From [Clostridium] leptum DSM 753 (lineage in GTDB: Bacteria > Bacillota > Clostridia > Oscillospirales > Acutalibacteraceae): DNA of 64,000 bases. The notes below the pieces were generated by a model. That model was not told the origin of the DNA, ran no database searches, and saw only the letters and a program-made list of their open reading frames with translations. Both the position numbers and the translations under genes were made by a program. Below, one piece after another: positions 51,584 through 60,725 of the stretch. The stretch is taken from positions 1-64,000 of the forward strand of contig DS480347.1 of assembly GCA_000154345.1 (NCBI GenBank), written 5' to 3'. The number at the start of each line of letters is the position of its first letter. The first letter of the stretch is position 1.

Positions 51584-52444
51584 ATGGTATTTCACAGCAG
51601 CGCGATGCGTCTTAACTTTAAGGAAGGGGTAGGCTATTTGACCTTTCCGGCCTTGGAAAGCTATCCTTTCGTCCGCCACGCCTTTTCTACCCGGCTGGGG
51701 GGCGTCAGCAAAGACGAGTTTTTTTCCATGAATCTCAGCTTTCACCGCGGAGACCCGGATGAAAATGTATTGGAAAATTACCGACGCATCTGCGGGGCGG
51801 CAGGCTTTCCTTACGAGGGGCTGACCGCTTCGGCGCAGGATCATCACACCTTTATTCGGCGGGTGGGAAGGCAGGATAGAGGCGTCGGCATTTTCCGGCC
51901 CAGAGATTTGGAAAGCGTGGACGGCTTGATCACCGACGAGCCGGATGTGGTGCTGGTTACCTATTATGCCGACTGTGTTCCCCTTTACTTTTTAGACCCG
52001 GAAAAGAGGGTGATTGGCTTGGCTCATGGCGGATGGCGGGGGACTGCCGGCCGGATCGGACGGAAAATGGTAGAGAAAATGAAGGCGGAATACGGATGCC
52101 GTCCGGAGCGGATCATAGGAGCGATCGGCCCGTCTATAGGAGCCTGCTGCTATGAGGTGGATGAGCCGGTGGCAAGGGAGTTTTTGGCCCTTTCTGACCT
52201 GGAAACGGAAAGATTTGTTATGGATAAGAAAAACGGAAAGTATAACCTTGACCTGTGGGAGGCCAACCGGCAAATCATGGTCAGGGCCGGGATGCGTCCG
52301 GAAAATATTACAGTGACGGATTTGTGTACCCGTTGCAATCATGATTGGCTCATTTCCCACCGGGCAACCGGAGGAAAACGGGGCGGTATGGCGGCGATGA
52401 TGTGTTTGGTGGAGCAGTGCAGCCAGGCGGAGGAAAAAGCATGA
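51584..52444 (+). CDS. pgeF: peptidoglycan editing factor PgeF (laccase-domain, YfiH)
   Basis: The 286-residue protein has the YfiH fold: RHAFSTRLGGVS near residues 26-37, zinc/copper site His, Cys and His in QDHHTFIRR, YYADCVPLYFLDP and LAHGGWRGTAGRI, and IGPSIGACCYEV near 180. It removes wrongly added L-Ser from the UDP-MurNAc peptide in E. coli. GGAGG stands before the ATG. It overlaps the radical SAM gene by four bases. Confidence 0.93.
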   Translation: MVFHSSAMRLNFKEGVGYLTFPALESYPFVRHAFSTRLGGVSKDEFFSMNLSFHRGDPDENVLENYRRICGAAGFPYEGLTASAQDHHTFIRRVGRQDRGVGIFRPRDLESVDGLITDEPDVVLVTYYADCVPLYFLDPEKRVIGLAHGGWRGTAGRIGRKMVEKMKAEYGCRPERIIGAIGPSIGACCYEVDEPVAREFLALSDLETERFVMDKKNGKYNLDLWEANRQIMVRAGMRPENITVTDLCTRCNHDWLISHRATGGKRGGMAAMMCLVEQCSQAEEKA

Positions 52445-53358
52445 CAGAGCTGATGCAGGCGTGCCGCATTTGTCCCCGAAGCTGCGGCGCCAGAAGGGAA
52501 AGAGAGAGCGGACAAGGCTTTTGCCGCATGGGTGTATTTCCCAGGGTAGCCAGAGCGGCCCTCCATTTTTGGGAGGAGCCATGCATCAGCGGAACGAGAG
52601 GATCCGGTACTGTGTTTTTCAGTGGATGTTCCCTTCGGTGCGCCTTTTGCCAAAATGAAGAAATCAGCGCCCGGGATTTTGGAAAGACGGTCGCCCCGGA
52701 GGAGCTTGCTCAAATATATCGGGAGCTGGAGGAGAAAGGGGCTCACAATATCAACCTGGTAAATTCAACCCATTTTGTCCCGGCGATTTTAGAAAGCTTC
52801 CGGCATTACCGGCCTAAGGTTCCAGTGGTGTATAACTCCAGCGGCTACGAGACGGTGGAAACCTTAAAGCTGCTGGAGGGGAGCGTGGATATCTATTTGC
52901 CGGACCTCAAATATTCCGACGAGGAAAAGGCGCGGAGATATTCCGGCGCAGGCGATTATTTCCAGACGGCGTCTAAGGCAATCCCAGAGATGGTCAGACA
53001 GACGGGAAGGCCGGTATTCGGTCAGGACGGTATGCTGGTAAGAGGAACGGTAGTCCGGCATTTGGTACTGCCTTTGGCTACGCAAAACGCCATTGGCGCG
53101 CTCCGGTTTTTGAAAGAAGCGTTTGGCGATCAGATTCTTGTGAGCCTGATGGGACAATACGTTCCCTATGGGAGAGTGCGCCTGGGGGAATTCCCTGAGC
53201 TCAACCGCAGGATCACCAGAAGGGAGTATGAGAAGGTGCAGGATGAGCTGTTCCGCCTGGAGTTAAACGGCTTTGTACAGGAGCTAAGCTCGGCAAAAAA
53301 GGACTTCATTCCCAGTTTTGATCTGACTGGCGTTGAAAGGAGAGAAGACGGTGAATAG
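52441..53358 (+). CDS. radical SAM protein of the PflA-related group
   Basis: The 305-residue protein has an N-terminal Cys-rich part (CRICPRSCGA near 8-17, C near 29) and the SAM-binding iron-sulfur motif CSLRCAFCQN near residues 61-70, then a radical SAM barrel. It belongs to the group often labelled 'putative pyruvate formate-lyase activating enzyme', but its substrate is not known and no glycyl-radical enzyme lies next to it. The ATG overlaps the pgeF stop (ATGA); an upstream extension in another frame is a shadow. Confidence 0.9.
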   Translation: MTELMQACRICPRSCGARRERESGQGFCRMGVFPRVARAALHFWEEPCISGTRGSGTVFFSGCSLRCAFCQNEEISARDFGKTVAPEELAQIYRELEEKGAHNINLVNSTHFVPAILESFRHYRPKVPVVYNSSGYETVETLKLLEGSVDIYLPDLKYSDEEKARRYSGAGDYFQTASKAIPEMVRQTGRPVFGQDGMLVRGTVVRHLVLPLATQNAIGALRFLKEAFGDQILVSLMGQYVPYGRVRLGEFPELNRRITRREYEKVQDELFRLELNGFVQELSSAKKDFIPSFDLTGVERREDGE

Positions 53359-54025
53359 GCTTAAGGAAGAACAGCGGGAGGAAAAGCGCCGCCTTTTGGG
53401 GCTTCCCATTTATTCTGCCTCAGAGGAGATTTTAAGCGCCGTCAGCCATGGGATTGGGGTGCTTTTATCGATCGCGGCGCTGGTGCTTCTTTTGGTGAGC
53501 GCTCCCGGCGATCCGATTGTGATTGTGTCCTTGTCTATTTACAGCGCCACGTTAATTCTTTTATATTTGGTTTCCACCCTGTATCACGCTTTAGGAGTGA
53601 ACAAGGGAAAGAGGGTGTTCCGCATCTTGGACCATTGCTCCATTTTTTTGCTGATCGCCGGCACCTATACGCCTTTGAGCCTTGTCATCATCGGCGGAAC
53701 GGTGGGGTGGGTGCTGTTTGGCGTCATCTGGGCGGCAGCCGTGGTGGGAATCGTATTTAACGCTGTTAATTTAAAGCGGTTCCAAAGGCTGTCGATGGTA
53801 TGCTATATCTGTATGGGGTGGGCGGTGATTTTCGCCGCGAAGCCTCTGGCCGGCTCCATGCCCTTTTGGGAGATGATTCTTTTGCTGGCTGGAGGCGTTT
53901 TTTATACGGTAGGAGCGGCGCTGTATGGAATAGGAAAGAAAAGGAAGTATGTGCATTCCCTCTGGCATCTGTTCGTGCTGGCGGGAAGCATATTCCATTT
54001 TTTCTGTATCTACGGCTGTCTGTAG
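53351..54025 (+). CDS. hemolysin III/PAQR family membrane protein
   Basis: The 224-residue protein has seven predicted helices and the family motifs: AVSHGIGVLLS near residues 28-38, STLYHALG near 74-81, and HSLWHLFVLAGSIFHF near 204-219, with His and Asp positions that may bind zinc. Name aside, the bacterial function is unknown. The GTG start at 53351 has AAAGGAG eight bases upstream and overlaps the radical SAM gene. Confidence 0.9.
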   Translation: MNRLKEEQREEKRRLLGLPIYSASEEILSAVSHGIGVLLSIAALVLLLVSAPGDPIVIVSLSIYSATLILLYLVSTLYHALGVNKGKRVFRILDHCSIFLLIAGTYTPLSLVIIGGTVGWVLFGVIWAAAVVGIVFNAVNLKRFQRLSMVCYICMGWAVIFAAKPLAGSMPFWEMILLLAGGVFYTVGAALYGIGKKRKYVHSLWHLFVLAGSIFHFFCIYGCL

Positions 54026-54390
54026 TCAAAAAGCATAATTAGATTTTTCATATTGGTATCGTCCAGACGTTTGGCAAGGCTTTCCAACGCTGCGCAAATA
54101 ATTATCGCGAGGCATGCTGCGGAAAATGGAGAGCGCGCTATGCCGCGAAGCTGCTTTTACAGCGTCTTGATGCTTCTGGAAAACGCAATCCGACTGCGGT
54201 GTCCAAAAGATGTGAGCGATATGCGGCGAAGAACGCTCCGACCTGCGGCGGCAGAGGAAAGCAAAACAGTTGTTTGCAGTGCCCGCTCGTAAGGAATTAG
54301 AAAAAATTTACAAAATAGGCACAAATATTACGCGGGGAATGGTATTATTATTCTATAAGATGCAAAATGGAAATGGAAGGGTGCATTGTT
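54026..54390. other. 365-base gap before mscL
   Basis: An 80-codon frame (54053-54292) has no ribosome site and looks random. The last 90 bases are AT-rich and may hold the mscL promoter (TATTATTATTCTATAAGAT near 54341), but no clear -35 is seen. Confidence 0.3.
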
Positions 54391-54819
54391 ATGAAAAAGT
54401 TTTTAGGGGAATTTAAAGAATTTGCCTTGCGGGGTAACGTGATGGATTTGGCGATCGGCGTTATTATCGGCGCAGCGTTTCAAGCGATCGTTACGTCGCT
54501 GACAGGGGATATTATTTCCCCGCTGCTGGGCCTGTTCGGTCAGGTGAATTTTGACTCTTTGGCCATCACCGTGGGACAGGCCACGATCAGATACGGCGCG
54601 TTTCTGACTGCGGTGCTGAACTTCGTCATCATGGCTTTGGTAATCTTCCTGTTTGTGAAGCTGACCAATAAGCTGTCCAAATGGGGAAAAAAGCCAGTGG
54701 AGGAGCAAAAGGCTGCCACAAAGATTTGTCCCTACTGCTGCTCCGAAATTTCTCTGGAAGCAAAGCGCTGTCCCCACTGCACTTCGGTGCTGGACAATAA
54801 CCAATCAGACTCTATTTAA
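54391..54819 (+). CDS. mscL: large-conductance mechanosensitive channel with zinc-ribbon tail
   Basis: The 142-residue protein has the MscL start KKFLGEFKEFALRGNVMDLAIGVIIG, transmembrane helices at about 18-45 and 72-98, and then, where the usual C-terminal bundle would be, a short linker and a zinc ribbon (CPYC near 118, CPHC near 133). The pore opens under membrane tension to save cells from osmotic downshock. The zinc ribbon is an added domain. The ATG at 54391 was chosen for the match to the MscL start. Confidence 0.93.
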   Translation: MKKFLGEFKEFALRGNVMDLAIGVIIGAAFQAIVTSLTGDIISPLLGLFGQVNFDSLAITVGQATIRYGAFLTAVLNFVIMALVIFLFVKLTNKLSKWGKKPVEEQKAATKICPYCCSEISLEAKRCPHCTSVLDNNQSDSI

Positions 54820-54861
54820 CAGCTTTGTCAATTCCGGCGGCGTAATTTGGAGGTTGAAACC

Positions 54862-55800
54862 ATGGAGTATACCACAAAAGAAATGAGCTATGACGCCAGC
54901 AGCGGTGAAGGAAGAATTTTCGCCAGGGGGTTCGCTCCGGCGGATAAAAATGCGGTCCGGGGGATTCTCCAGATCGCTCACGGTATGGCGGAGCACAGCC
55001 TCCGGTATGAAAGTTTCGCCAAATACTTGGTGGCGAAGGGATTTGTGGTTTGTGTCAACGACCATGCGGGGCATGGAAAATCGGCGGTGGATGAGGAGAG
55101 CTTTGGTTATTTTGGTCCGGGAGGCTATCAGAATCTGGTAAAGGATATGAATAAGCTGCGCCGGATTATCCAGGAAGACTTTCCCAGTGCTCCTTATATG
55201 CTCATGGGCCACAGTATGGGTTCTTTTTTGGCTAGGCGTTATCTCAGCGACTATGGTGAAGGAGTCAGCGCAGCGGTACTCTGCGGCACCAGCGCGGGTT
55301 TTTCTCCTGCTGTTATGAAGATGGGCCTAGCTTACGCCAACAGAATTGTAATGAAAAAGGGTCCCAAGGCTCATGACGACCAGCTAAAAAAATTAACCAC
55401 TGGTGGGTATAACCGTTCCTTTCAGCCGGCCCGCACGGAGAATGACTGGCTCTCTCGGGATGAGGCTCAGGTGGATTTGTACAATCAGGATCCGTTGTGT
55501 GGATTCGATTTTACAGTGTCCGGCTATCGGGATTTGGTCACTCTGCTTTTCGACGTGAATAAGCCGCAGTGGTTCCGCTCCGTACCGACTGATTTTCCGA
55601 TTTTAATGGTTTCTGGAGACCAGGATCCGGTAGGGGATTTTGGAAAGGGCGTTAGAAAAGTTTACCACCGTTTGGTGAAAACCGGCCATGATGTCAAGCT
55701 GATTCTTTATCCCGGCGGAAGACATGAAATTCTCAATGAAACGAATAGAGCACAGGTTTATGAGGATATCGCCTCGTTTTTGCTGAAAGCAACAGATTGA
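54862..55800 (+). CDS. alpha/beta hydrolase (monoacylglycerol lipase-like)
   Basis: The 312-residue protein is a Hydrolase_4/lysophospholipase type: QIAHGMAEHSLRYESFAKYL near residues 34-53, NDHAGHGKS, nucleophile Ser in LMGHSMGSFLARRYL near 112-126, and the acid and His in MVSGDQDPVGDF and YPGGRHEILNE near 250 and 285. It should hydrolyse monoacylglycerols or lysophospholipids. GGAGG stands eight bases before the ATG at 54862. Confidence 0.9.
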   Translation: MEYTTKEMSYDASSGEGRIFARGFAPADKNAVRGILQIAHGMAEHSLRYESFAKYLVAKGFVVCVNDHAGHGKSAVDEESFGYFGPGGYQNLVKDMNKLRRIIQEDFPSAPYMLMGHSMGSFLARRYLSDYGEGVSAAVLCGTSAGFSPAVMKMGLAYANRIVMKKGPKAHDDQLKKLTTGGYNRSFQPARTENDWLSRDEAQVDLYNQDPLCGFDFTVSGYRDLVTLLFDVNKPQWFRSVPTDFPILMVSGDQDPVGDFGKGVRKVYHRLVKTGHDVKLILYPGGRHEILNETNRAQVYEDIASFLLKATD

Positions 55801-55801
55801 T

Positions 55802-55843
55802 AAAAAAGGCAGCCGCTTTACTTGAAAGGCGGCTGCCTTTTTT
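55802..55843 (+). terminator. terminator after the lipase-like gene
   Basis: AAAAAGGCAGCCGC / GGCGGCTGCCTTTTTT stem and T run. Confidence 0.85.
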
Positions 55844-55962
55844 ACCGGCCGTTTTTAATACCGTATATAGATACTGTTAGTGTATACTTTCGCTTTTGAC
55901 AGACGGCAGACCTGTTTCTGTGTTCTTTATAGATTGTTCTCAAGGATCATCGTCAGCATAAT

Positions 55963-55996
55963 AAAAGGAGAGCGGAATAAAACCGCTCTCCTTTTT
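55963..55996. terminator. bidirectional terminator after reverse rubrerythrin
   Basis: Perfect 13-bp stem AAAAGGAGAGCGG / CCGCTCTCCTTTT with an AATAAAA loop, 42 bases past the rubrerythrin stop. Confidence 0.8.
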
Positions 55997-56037
55997 AGAG
56001 AATCCAGGAATTTAGGCGCAATACATTATTCCCTCGA

Positions 56038-56583
56038 TTATTCACCAAAATATCTCTTTAAAAGGCCGGCGAAAGCCTTGCCGTGACGAGCCTCGTCGCG
56101 GGCCATCTCGTGGACGGTGTCGTGGATGGCATCCAGATTAGCGGCCTTCGCGCGTTTGGCCAGATCAAACTTGCCGGCAGTCGCGCCGTTTTCAGCCTCT
56201 ACACGCATTTCCAGATTCTTCTTAGTGCTGTCGGTAACAACCTCGCCCAGAAGTTCGGCAAACTTAGCGGCATGCTCAGCCTCTTCATAAGCGGCCTTTT
56301 CCCAATACAGGCCGATCTCCGGATAACCTTCTCTGTGGGCGACACGGGCCATAGCCAAATACATACCAACCTCGGTGCACTCGCCGTTAAAGTTAGCTCT
56401 TAAATCCTCCATGATGTCTTCGCTAGAACCCTGGGCAACGCCTACTACGTGCTCAGCAGCCCAAGACATTTCGCCTTTCTGCTCCACGAACTTCTCTTTA
56501 GGAGCCTTGCACTGGGGGCAGAAATCAGGAGCGGTTTCTCCTTCGTAAACATAACCACAAACAGAGCATACAAATTTCTTCAT
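56038..56583 (-). CDS. reverse rubrerythrin
   Basis: The 181-residue protein has an N-terminal rubredoxin site (CSVCGYVYEG and CPQCKAP, residues 5-25) followed by a di-iron ferritin-like domain with NGECTEVGMYLAMARVAHREGYPE and EEAEHAAKFAELL, and EARHG near the end. This domain order is the reverse of classical rubrerythrin, as in the peroxidase of Clostridium acetobutylicum. It reduces hydrogen peroxide with electrons from NADH via a partner. It follows perR after 60 bases. The ATG at 56583 has GGAGG upstream. Confidence 0.94.
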   Translation of the reverse strand: MKKFVCSVCGYVYEGETAPDFCPQCKAPKEKFVEQKGEMSWAAEHVVGVAQGSSEDIMEDLRANFNGECTEVGMYLAMARVAHREGYPEIGLYWEKAAYEEAEHAAKFAELLGEVVTDSTKKNLEMRVEAENGATAGKFDLAKRAKAANLDAIHDTVHEMARDEARHGKAFAGLLKRYFGE

Positions 56584-56643
56584 TTTAAATTCCTCCAAAT
56601 CATAATATTCTATCTTATAAAGGGCAAATCCCTTTATTTACTA

Positions 56644-57051
56644 TTAACCGGCGTTCTTTTGGGCGTTAAGACATTCCTCGCAAATGCCATGAAACACTAG
56701 ATCATGAGAATCAATCTGACAGCGGATTCGCTTACTAACATCGAAATCAAGCTGGGCGTCCTGCTCCACATCTTCCACATCCAAAACGCAGCCGCACTTG
56801 GAGCATATAAAGTGAGCGTGAGGAGCGGTGGTGCCATCCAATCGTTCCTGTCCTTCTACTACGCCGACGCTTATAATCAAACCATCTTCTTTGAATCGAG
56901 CAATGTTGCGGTAAACCGTGCCAAGACTTAAATCAGGATAAATTGGCTTTAATTTTTGATAGATCCAATCAGCAGTGGGATGAATATCGGTGGAACAGAT
57001 GGCAGATAGAATGGCTTCTCTTTTCCGGCTGTAATTCTGTCTCTTTTCCAT
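56644..57051 (-). CDS. perR: Fur-family regulator, PerR type
   Basis: The 135-residue protein has a winged helix (about 1-80, YSRKREAILSAICS start) and a dimer domain with CSKCG near 92-96 and CEEC near 125-128 that holds structural zinc, and HAHF/D/H residues for the regulatory metal. Position before reverse rubrerythrin and the palindrome upstream point to PerR, a peroxide sensor, rather than Fur. It should repress itself and the rubrerythrin gene until oxidised. Confidence 0.9.
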   Translation of the reverse strand: MEKRQNYSRKREAILSAICSTDIHPTADWIYQKLKPIYPDLSLGTVYRNIARFKEDGLIISVGVVEGQERLDGTTAPHAHFICSKCGCVLDVEDVEQDAQLDFDVSKRIRCQIDSHDLVFHGICEECLNAQKNAG

Positions 57052-57067
57052 TTAGTTCTCCTAAAAT

Positions 57068-57082
57068 CAATAATAGTTATTG
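57068..57082 (-). promoter_or_regulatory. PerR-box-like palindrome before perR
   Basis: CAATAATAGTTATTG is a 7-1-7 inverted repeat with one mismatch, like the Per box TTATAATNATTATAA, 17 bases before the perR start. Confidence 0.5.
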
Positions 57083-57201
57083 TTTCTGTTTATAGAATAA
57101 CACACATTTTTCCATTTGTAAAGTCTTTTTTCAAAGAAGTCATAAAAAAAGATTTTCCTCCTATATATAAAAGGAGCGTAGTTATTCGGGAGGACAGCGT
57201 A

Positions 57202-58083
57202 ATGGAAAGAAAATACAGCCTGTTGAAACGAGGCGGGAAAGCGGCGGCGGGGGGAACTGTTCTGGGCTTGGCCTTGCTATTGTCCGTTTTGGGATTTCAC
57301 GGAGGCCTTCTGCCGGCAAACGCCGTGCCTGAGGAATGCTGTGAGCTTCCCATCATTATGTATCACGGTTTGCTGAAGGAGGAAGCCCGGCAAGGAAAAT
57401 ACGTGCTTTCCCCGGCACAGTTCGAATCGGATTTAAAGTACCTGAAAGAAAACGGATACCATACCGTGGTAGTGCAGGACCTGATCGATTATGTGGAGAA
57501 AGGTGTTCCGCTGCCGGAGAAGCCAGTGATGCTTACTTTTGACGACGGCTATTACAATAACTACTATTACGCCTTTCCGTTGTTGGAGGAGTACGACGCG
57601 AAGATCGTAATTTCCCCGATCTGCCGCTATACCGATGAATACAGCCAGGCGGAAGACGCTCATCCGAACTATTCTCATATCACCTGGGATAACATTAACG
57701 AAATGATAGATTCGGGCCGGGTGGAGATTCAGAACCATTCTTATAACATGCATTCCTATGATGGAAAAAGAGTAGGCGCCAAGCGAATGAAGGGGGAAAG
57801 CGACTTGGATTATGAGGCGGCGTTTACCCAGGATCTGACTAGGGCGCAGGAGAGGATCCGCCAAATGACCGGTTGGACGCCGACCTGCTTTGCCTATCCC
57901 TTTGGAGCGATCAGCGACGGAACCCAGACGATGCTGAAGACAATGGGGTTTCAGTCCAGCATGACCTGTGAAAGCCATACCAATCAAATTACCCGTGATC
58001 CGGAATGTCTTTTCGGGCTGGGAAGATATCTCAGGCCAGGCTTGCAGAGTACGGAAGCGTTTTTTCAGAAAATCGGGCTATAG
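57202..58083 (+). CDS. polysaccharide deacetylase
   Basis: The 293-residue protein has an N-terminal signal anchor (about 17-36) and a NodB domain: IIMYHGLLKEE near 51-61, the metal-binding VMLTFDDGYYNNYYY near 109-123 and NHSYNMHSY near 178-186 with two His. It removes acetyl groups from wall or other polysaccharide. GGGAGG stands before the ATG. It is followed by an amidase gene after 27 bases, so both form a wall-enzyme pair. Confidence 0.92.
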   Translation: MERKYSLLKRGGKAAAGGTVLGLALLLSVLGFHGGLLPANAVPEECCELPIIMYHGLLKEEARQGKYVLSPAQFESDLKYLKENGYHTVVVQDLIDYVEKGVPLPEKPVMLTFDDGYYNNYYYAFPLLEEYDAKIVISPICRYTDEYSQAEDAHPNYSHITWDNINEMIDSGRVEIQNHSYNMHSYDGKRVGAKRMKGESDLDYEAAFTQDLTRAQERIRQMTGWTPTCFAYPFGAISDGTQTMLKTMGFQSSMTCESHTNQITRDPECLFGLGRYLRPGLQSTEAFFQKIGL

Positions 58084-58110
58084 CCCTTTGACCAAGGAAA
58101 GGAGTACATT

Positions 58111-58857
58111 ATGCCGAAAATTTACTTGAGCCCCTCTTTACAGGAATATAACCCCTACGTAGACGGCGGCAACGAGGAGTACTATATGAATTTGATTGCC
58201 GACGCCATGGAGCCTTATCTGAACTCCAGCGGAATCCAGTTTACCCGCAATGAACCCAGCCAAAAATTGTCCCAGGCCATTGCTCAAAGCAATGCCGGAA
58301 ACTATGACCTGCACCTGGCCCTCCATTCCAACGCCGCGCCGCCCGCCCTGTCCGGGCAGATCCGTGGAACCGATGTGTATTACTACGACGGCAGCGCCAA
58401 AGGAAAGAGGGCGGCAGAGATTATCGCAAATAACTTTAAGGCGATTTATCCGGATCCAAACAAGGTCAAAACCGTACCAACCACGACCCTAGCCGAGCTG
58501 AAGCAAACCAGAGCGCCGGCGGTGCTGCTGGAGGCCGCTTATCATGATAACAGTGCCGACGCCCAGTGGATTCGGGATAATATTGATAATATCGCCAGAA
58601 ATCTAGTGCTTTCCTTAACAGAGTATTTTGGGATACCCTTTGTACCCCCGGGAGGCCAGTCTCAGCCCCAGAGGCAGGGAACAGTAGCAACCCAGCAAAC
58701 GCCTCTTAATATCCGCAGTCAGCCCAGCTTAAGCGCCCAGGTGATCGGCCAGGCGCCTAAAGGCGCCACGGTCGCCATATTAGGGGAAAGCGGCGATTGG
58801 TATCAAATTCGCTATCAAAATATTACCGGCTATTCCAGCAAGCAATATATTCGCTAA
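58111..58857 (+). CDS. N-acetylmuramoyl-L-alanine amidase with SH3 domain
   Basis: The 248-residue protein has an Amidase_3 domain (about 1-175) with DLHLALHSNA near 68-77 and VLLEAAYHDN near 148-157, and a bacterial SH3 domain (about 190-247, PLNIRSQPSLSAQVIG). At the N-terminus, where the usual first zinc His of Asp-x-Gly-His would be, it reads IYLSPSLQEYNPY. There is no signal peptide. Related clostridial and phage endolysin amidases have this start, so a lysin or spore-lysis role is possible. Confidence 0.88.
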   Translation: MPKIYLSPSLQEYNPYVDGGNEEYYMNLIADAMEPYLNSSGIQFTRNEPSQKLSQAIAQSNAGNYDLHLALHSNAAPPALSGQIRGTDVYYYDGSAKGKRAAEIIANNFKAIYPDPNKVKTVPTTTLAELKQTRAPAVLLEAAYHDNSADAQWIRDNIDNIARNLVLSLTEYFGIPFVPPGGQSQPQRQGTVATQQTPLNIRSQPSLSAQVIGQAPKGATVAILGESGDWYQIRYQNITGYSSKQYIR

Positions 58858-59049
58858 TGCTTTTCATTTTAAAAATTTAGCGGTATAATGAAAATAGCTT
58901 TTACGCTGTTTCTGCCAGGAGAATCTGTCTTGAGGAAGGCTCGGCAAAAGATAAATAGAGGCGGAAGCCGGCAAAGGAACAGGAAAGCTATGGAATATGC
59001 AAAAAATCTGAGGACGGAAACAAGATGAAGTTAACTGAGGTGATGGAAA

Positions 59050-59727
59050 ATGGATCAGAATTGTAAAGCGGTGGTGGAAAAGAGAATTCAAAGAACGATG
59101 GAAAGCCTGCAGAAAAATAACATGCAGGCGTATTATGCGGCGACTAAGGAAGATGCTGTTGCGCAGGTGGCCGGCCTGCTGAAGCCTGACGACGTGATCT
59201 CCTTTGGAGGTTCTATGTCCTTGCGGGAATGCGGCGTGATGGAGCTGCTGAGAAGCGGAAGCTATCCGAAGCTGATGGACCGGGATCAGAAGGGCCTGAC
59301 CAGAGAACAGGTTCAGGAAATTTATAGAAAGTCCTTTTTCGCCGACGTATACCTGATGAGCTCCAACGCGGTAACAGAGAGCGGCGTCCTTTATAACGTG
59401 GACGGCAACGGAAACCGGGTCGCGGCCTTGACCTTCGGACCGAAAAGCGTCATTGTGGTGATGGGCTACAATAAAATCGTCAAGGACTTAGATGAAGCGG
59501 TTCGCAGGGTGAAAACCGTCTCCGCGCCGGCTAATGCGGTAAGGCTGAATTGTGAAACCTACTGCAGGCATACGGGGGTCTGCGTCTCCCTTTCCAAGGA
59601 GCATCCGGAAATGGCGGATGGCTGCCGTAACAGCGACAGAGTGTGCGCGACCTATGTAGTCAGCGGACAGCAGCGGGTCAAGGACCGGATTAAGGTGATT
59701 TTAGTGGGAGAAGAGTTAGGGTACTAA
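59050..59727 (+). CDS. LUD-domain protein (LutB/LutC-like)
   Basis: The 225-residue soluble protein is a LUD domain (DUF162): VISFGGSMSLRECGVMELL near residues 49-67, LMSSNAVTESGVLYNVDGNG near 104-123 and GPKSVIVVMGYNKIV near 131-145. Four Cys near 168-180 may bind metal. In lactate-oxidising systems LUD proteins pair with LutA; none is here, so its substrate is unknown. GAGGTGATGG precedes the ATG. Confidence 0.88.
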   Translation: MDQNCKAVVEKRIQRTMESLQKNNMQAYYAATKEDAVAQVAGLLKPDDVISFGGSMSLRECGVMELLRSGSYPKLMDRDQKGLTREQVQEIYRKSFFADVYLMSSNAVTESGVLYNVDGNGNRVAALTFGPKSVIVVMGYNKIVKDLDEAVRRVKTVSAPANAVRLNCETYCRHTGVCVSLSKEHPEMADGCRNSDRVCATYVVSGQQRVKDRIKVILVGEELGY

Positions 59728-59778
59728 AAACGGCGGTTCCTGGGAAAAATTGTACTATTGAGAGAAGCGAAAGAAAAA

Positions 59779-59824
59779 CAAAACGGACGCGGAGGAATTT
59801 TTCCTCCGGCGTCCGTTTTGTTTT
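59779..59824. terminator. terminator between LUD gene and rnfB
   Basis: AAAACGGACGC-GGAGGAA / TTCCTCC-GCGTCCGTTTT stem with A and T runs on both sides; serves both convergent genes. Confidence 0.85.
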
Positions 59825-59894
59825 TTGCGGGGCCCCGCGGCATGGCGCGGGGAAATAGATTTTTTCCTATCCGGTATCGCCAAGCGGTTCTTAT

Positions 59895-60707
59895 TTAGCT
59901 CTGTATGGTAATACCTTCCAGGCACATGCGGATGCAGTCCTGAGGACAGACCTCGACACACTTTCCGCAGGCCGTGCACTTTGCCGGGTCAACCGAGGCT
60001 TTGAATTGATTGACCGTAACAGCGCCGGATTCACAGGCCTTCACGCATTTCATACAGCCGATGCAGCCCACCTTGCAAAGCTTGCGGGTAACGCCGCCCT
60101 TATCGCAGTTGGAACACCGTACCACGGCCTGAGGCTTTAGGGGCACGAAAGAAATCAAATGCTTAGGACAGGCCTGTACGCACTTGGAACAGCCCTTGCA
60201 GCGATTGGGATCAATGCTGGCGACACCGTTGCAGACCTTGATAGCGTCGTACTCACACACGGCGGCGCAGTCGCCCAGCCCCATGCATCCGAAGGAGCAG
60301 GAGGAGATACCGCCGTAAAGCTGGACAGCGGCGGCGCAGGAGCTTATCCCCTGGTATTTCATCCGGTCGGTGGTGTTGTCGTGGGAACCCATGCAGTGGA
60401 CCAGAGCGGTTTTATATTCTACCTCGCCGGCGGCGACGCCGAGAAGCTCGGCGGTAGCCGCGGCCACCGCGGCGCCGCCCGGGGAGCATAAGCCTACGGG
60501 AGCCTCGCCGCTGGATAACGCCTTGGCGTAGCCGGCGCAGCCGGAGTACCCGCAGGCGCCGCAGTTGGCGCCGGGGAGGATTTCCTCAATCGCCTCGGCC
60601 TTTTCATCCTTAGGCACCGCCATCACGATGGAGGCGATTGCCAGGCCTAAGCCGCACAGCAGGCCGATGCCCGCCACAATCAAAACCGGAAGCAGTATTT
60701 CATTCAT
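59895..60707 (-). CDS. rnfB: Rnf complex subunit RnfB
   Basis: The 270-residue subunit has an N-terminal membrane helix, an iron-sulfur cluster domain with GANCGACGYSGCAGYAKAL near 45-63, and a string of ferredoxin-type clusters (CKGCSKCVQACP, CIGCMKCVKACE, CTACGKCVEVCP) near 160-265. It takes electrons from ferredoxin and feeds the complex. ATG at 60707 has AAAGGAAG nine bases upstream; a GTG three codons earlier is less well placed. It is the last gene of the rnf operon. Confidence 0.95.
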   Translation of the reverse strand: MNEILLPVLIVAGIGLLCGLGLAIASIVMAVPKDEKAEAIEEILPGANCGACGYSGCAGYAKALSSGEAPVGLCSPGGAAVAAATAELLGVAAGEVEYKTALVHCMGSHDNTTDRMKYQGISSCAAAVQLYGGISSCSFGCMGLGDCAAVCEYDAIKVCNGVASIDPNRCKGCSKCVQACPKHLISFVPLKPQAVVRCSNCDKGGVTRKLCKVGCIGCMKCVKACESGAVTVNQFKASVDPAKCTACGKCVEVCPQDCIRMCLEGITIQS

Positions 60708-60725
60708 TCCATCCACTTCCTTTCC

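Noticed and set aside
54053..54292. 80-codon open frame before mscL
   Set aside because: No ribosome site and random-looking translation.
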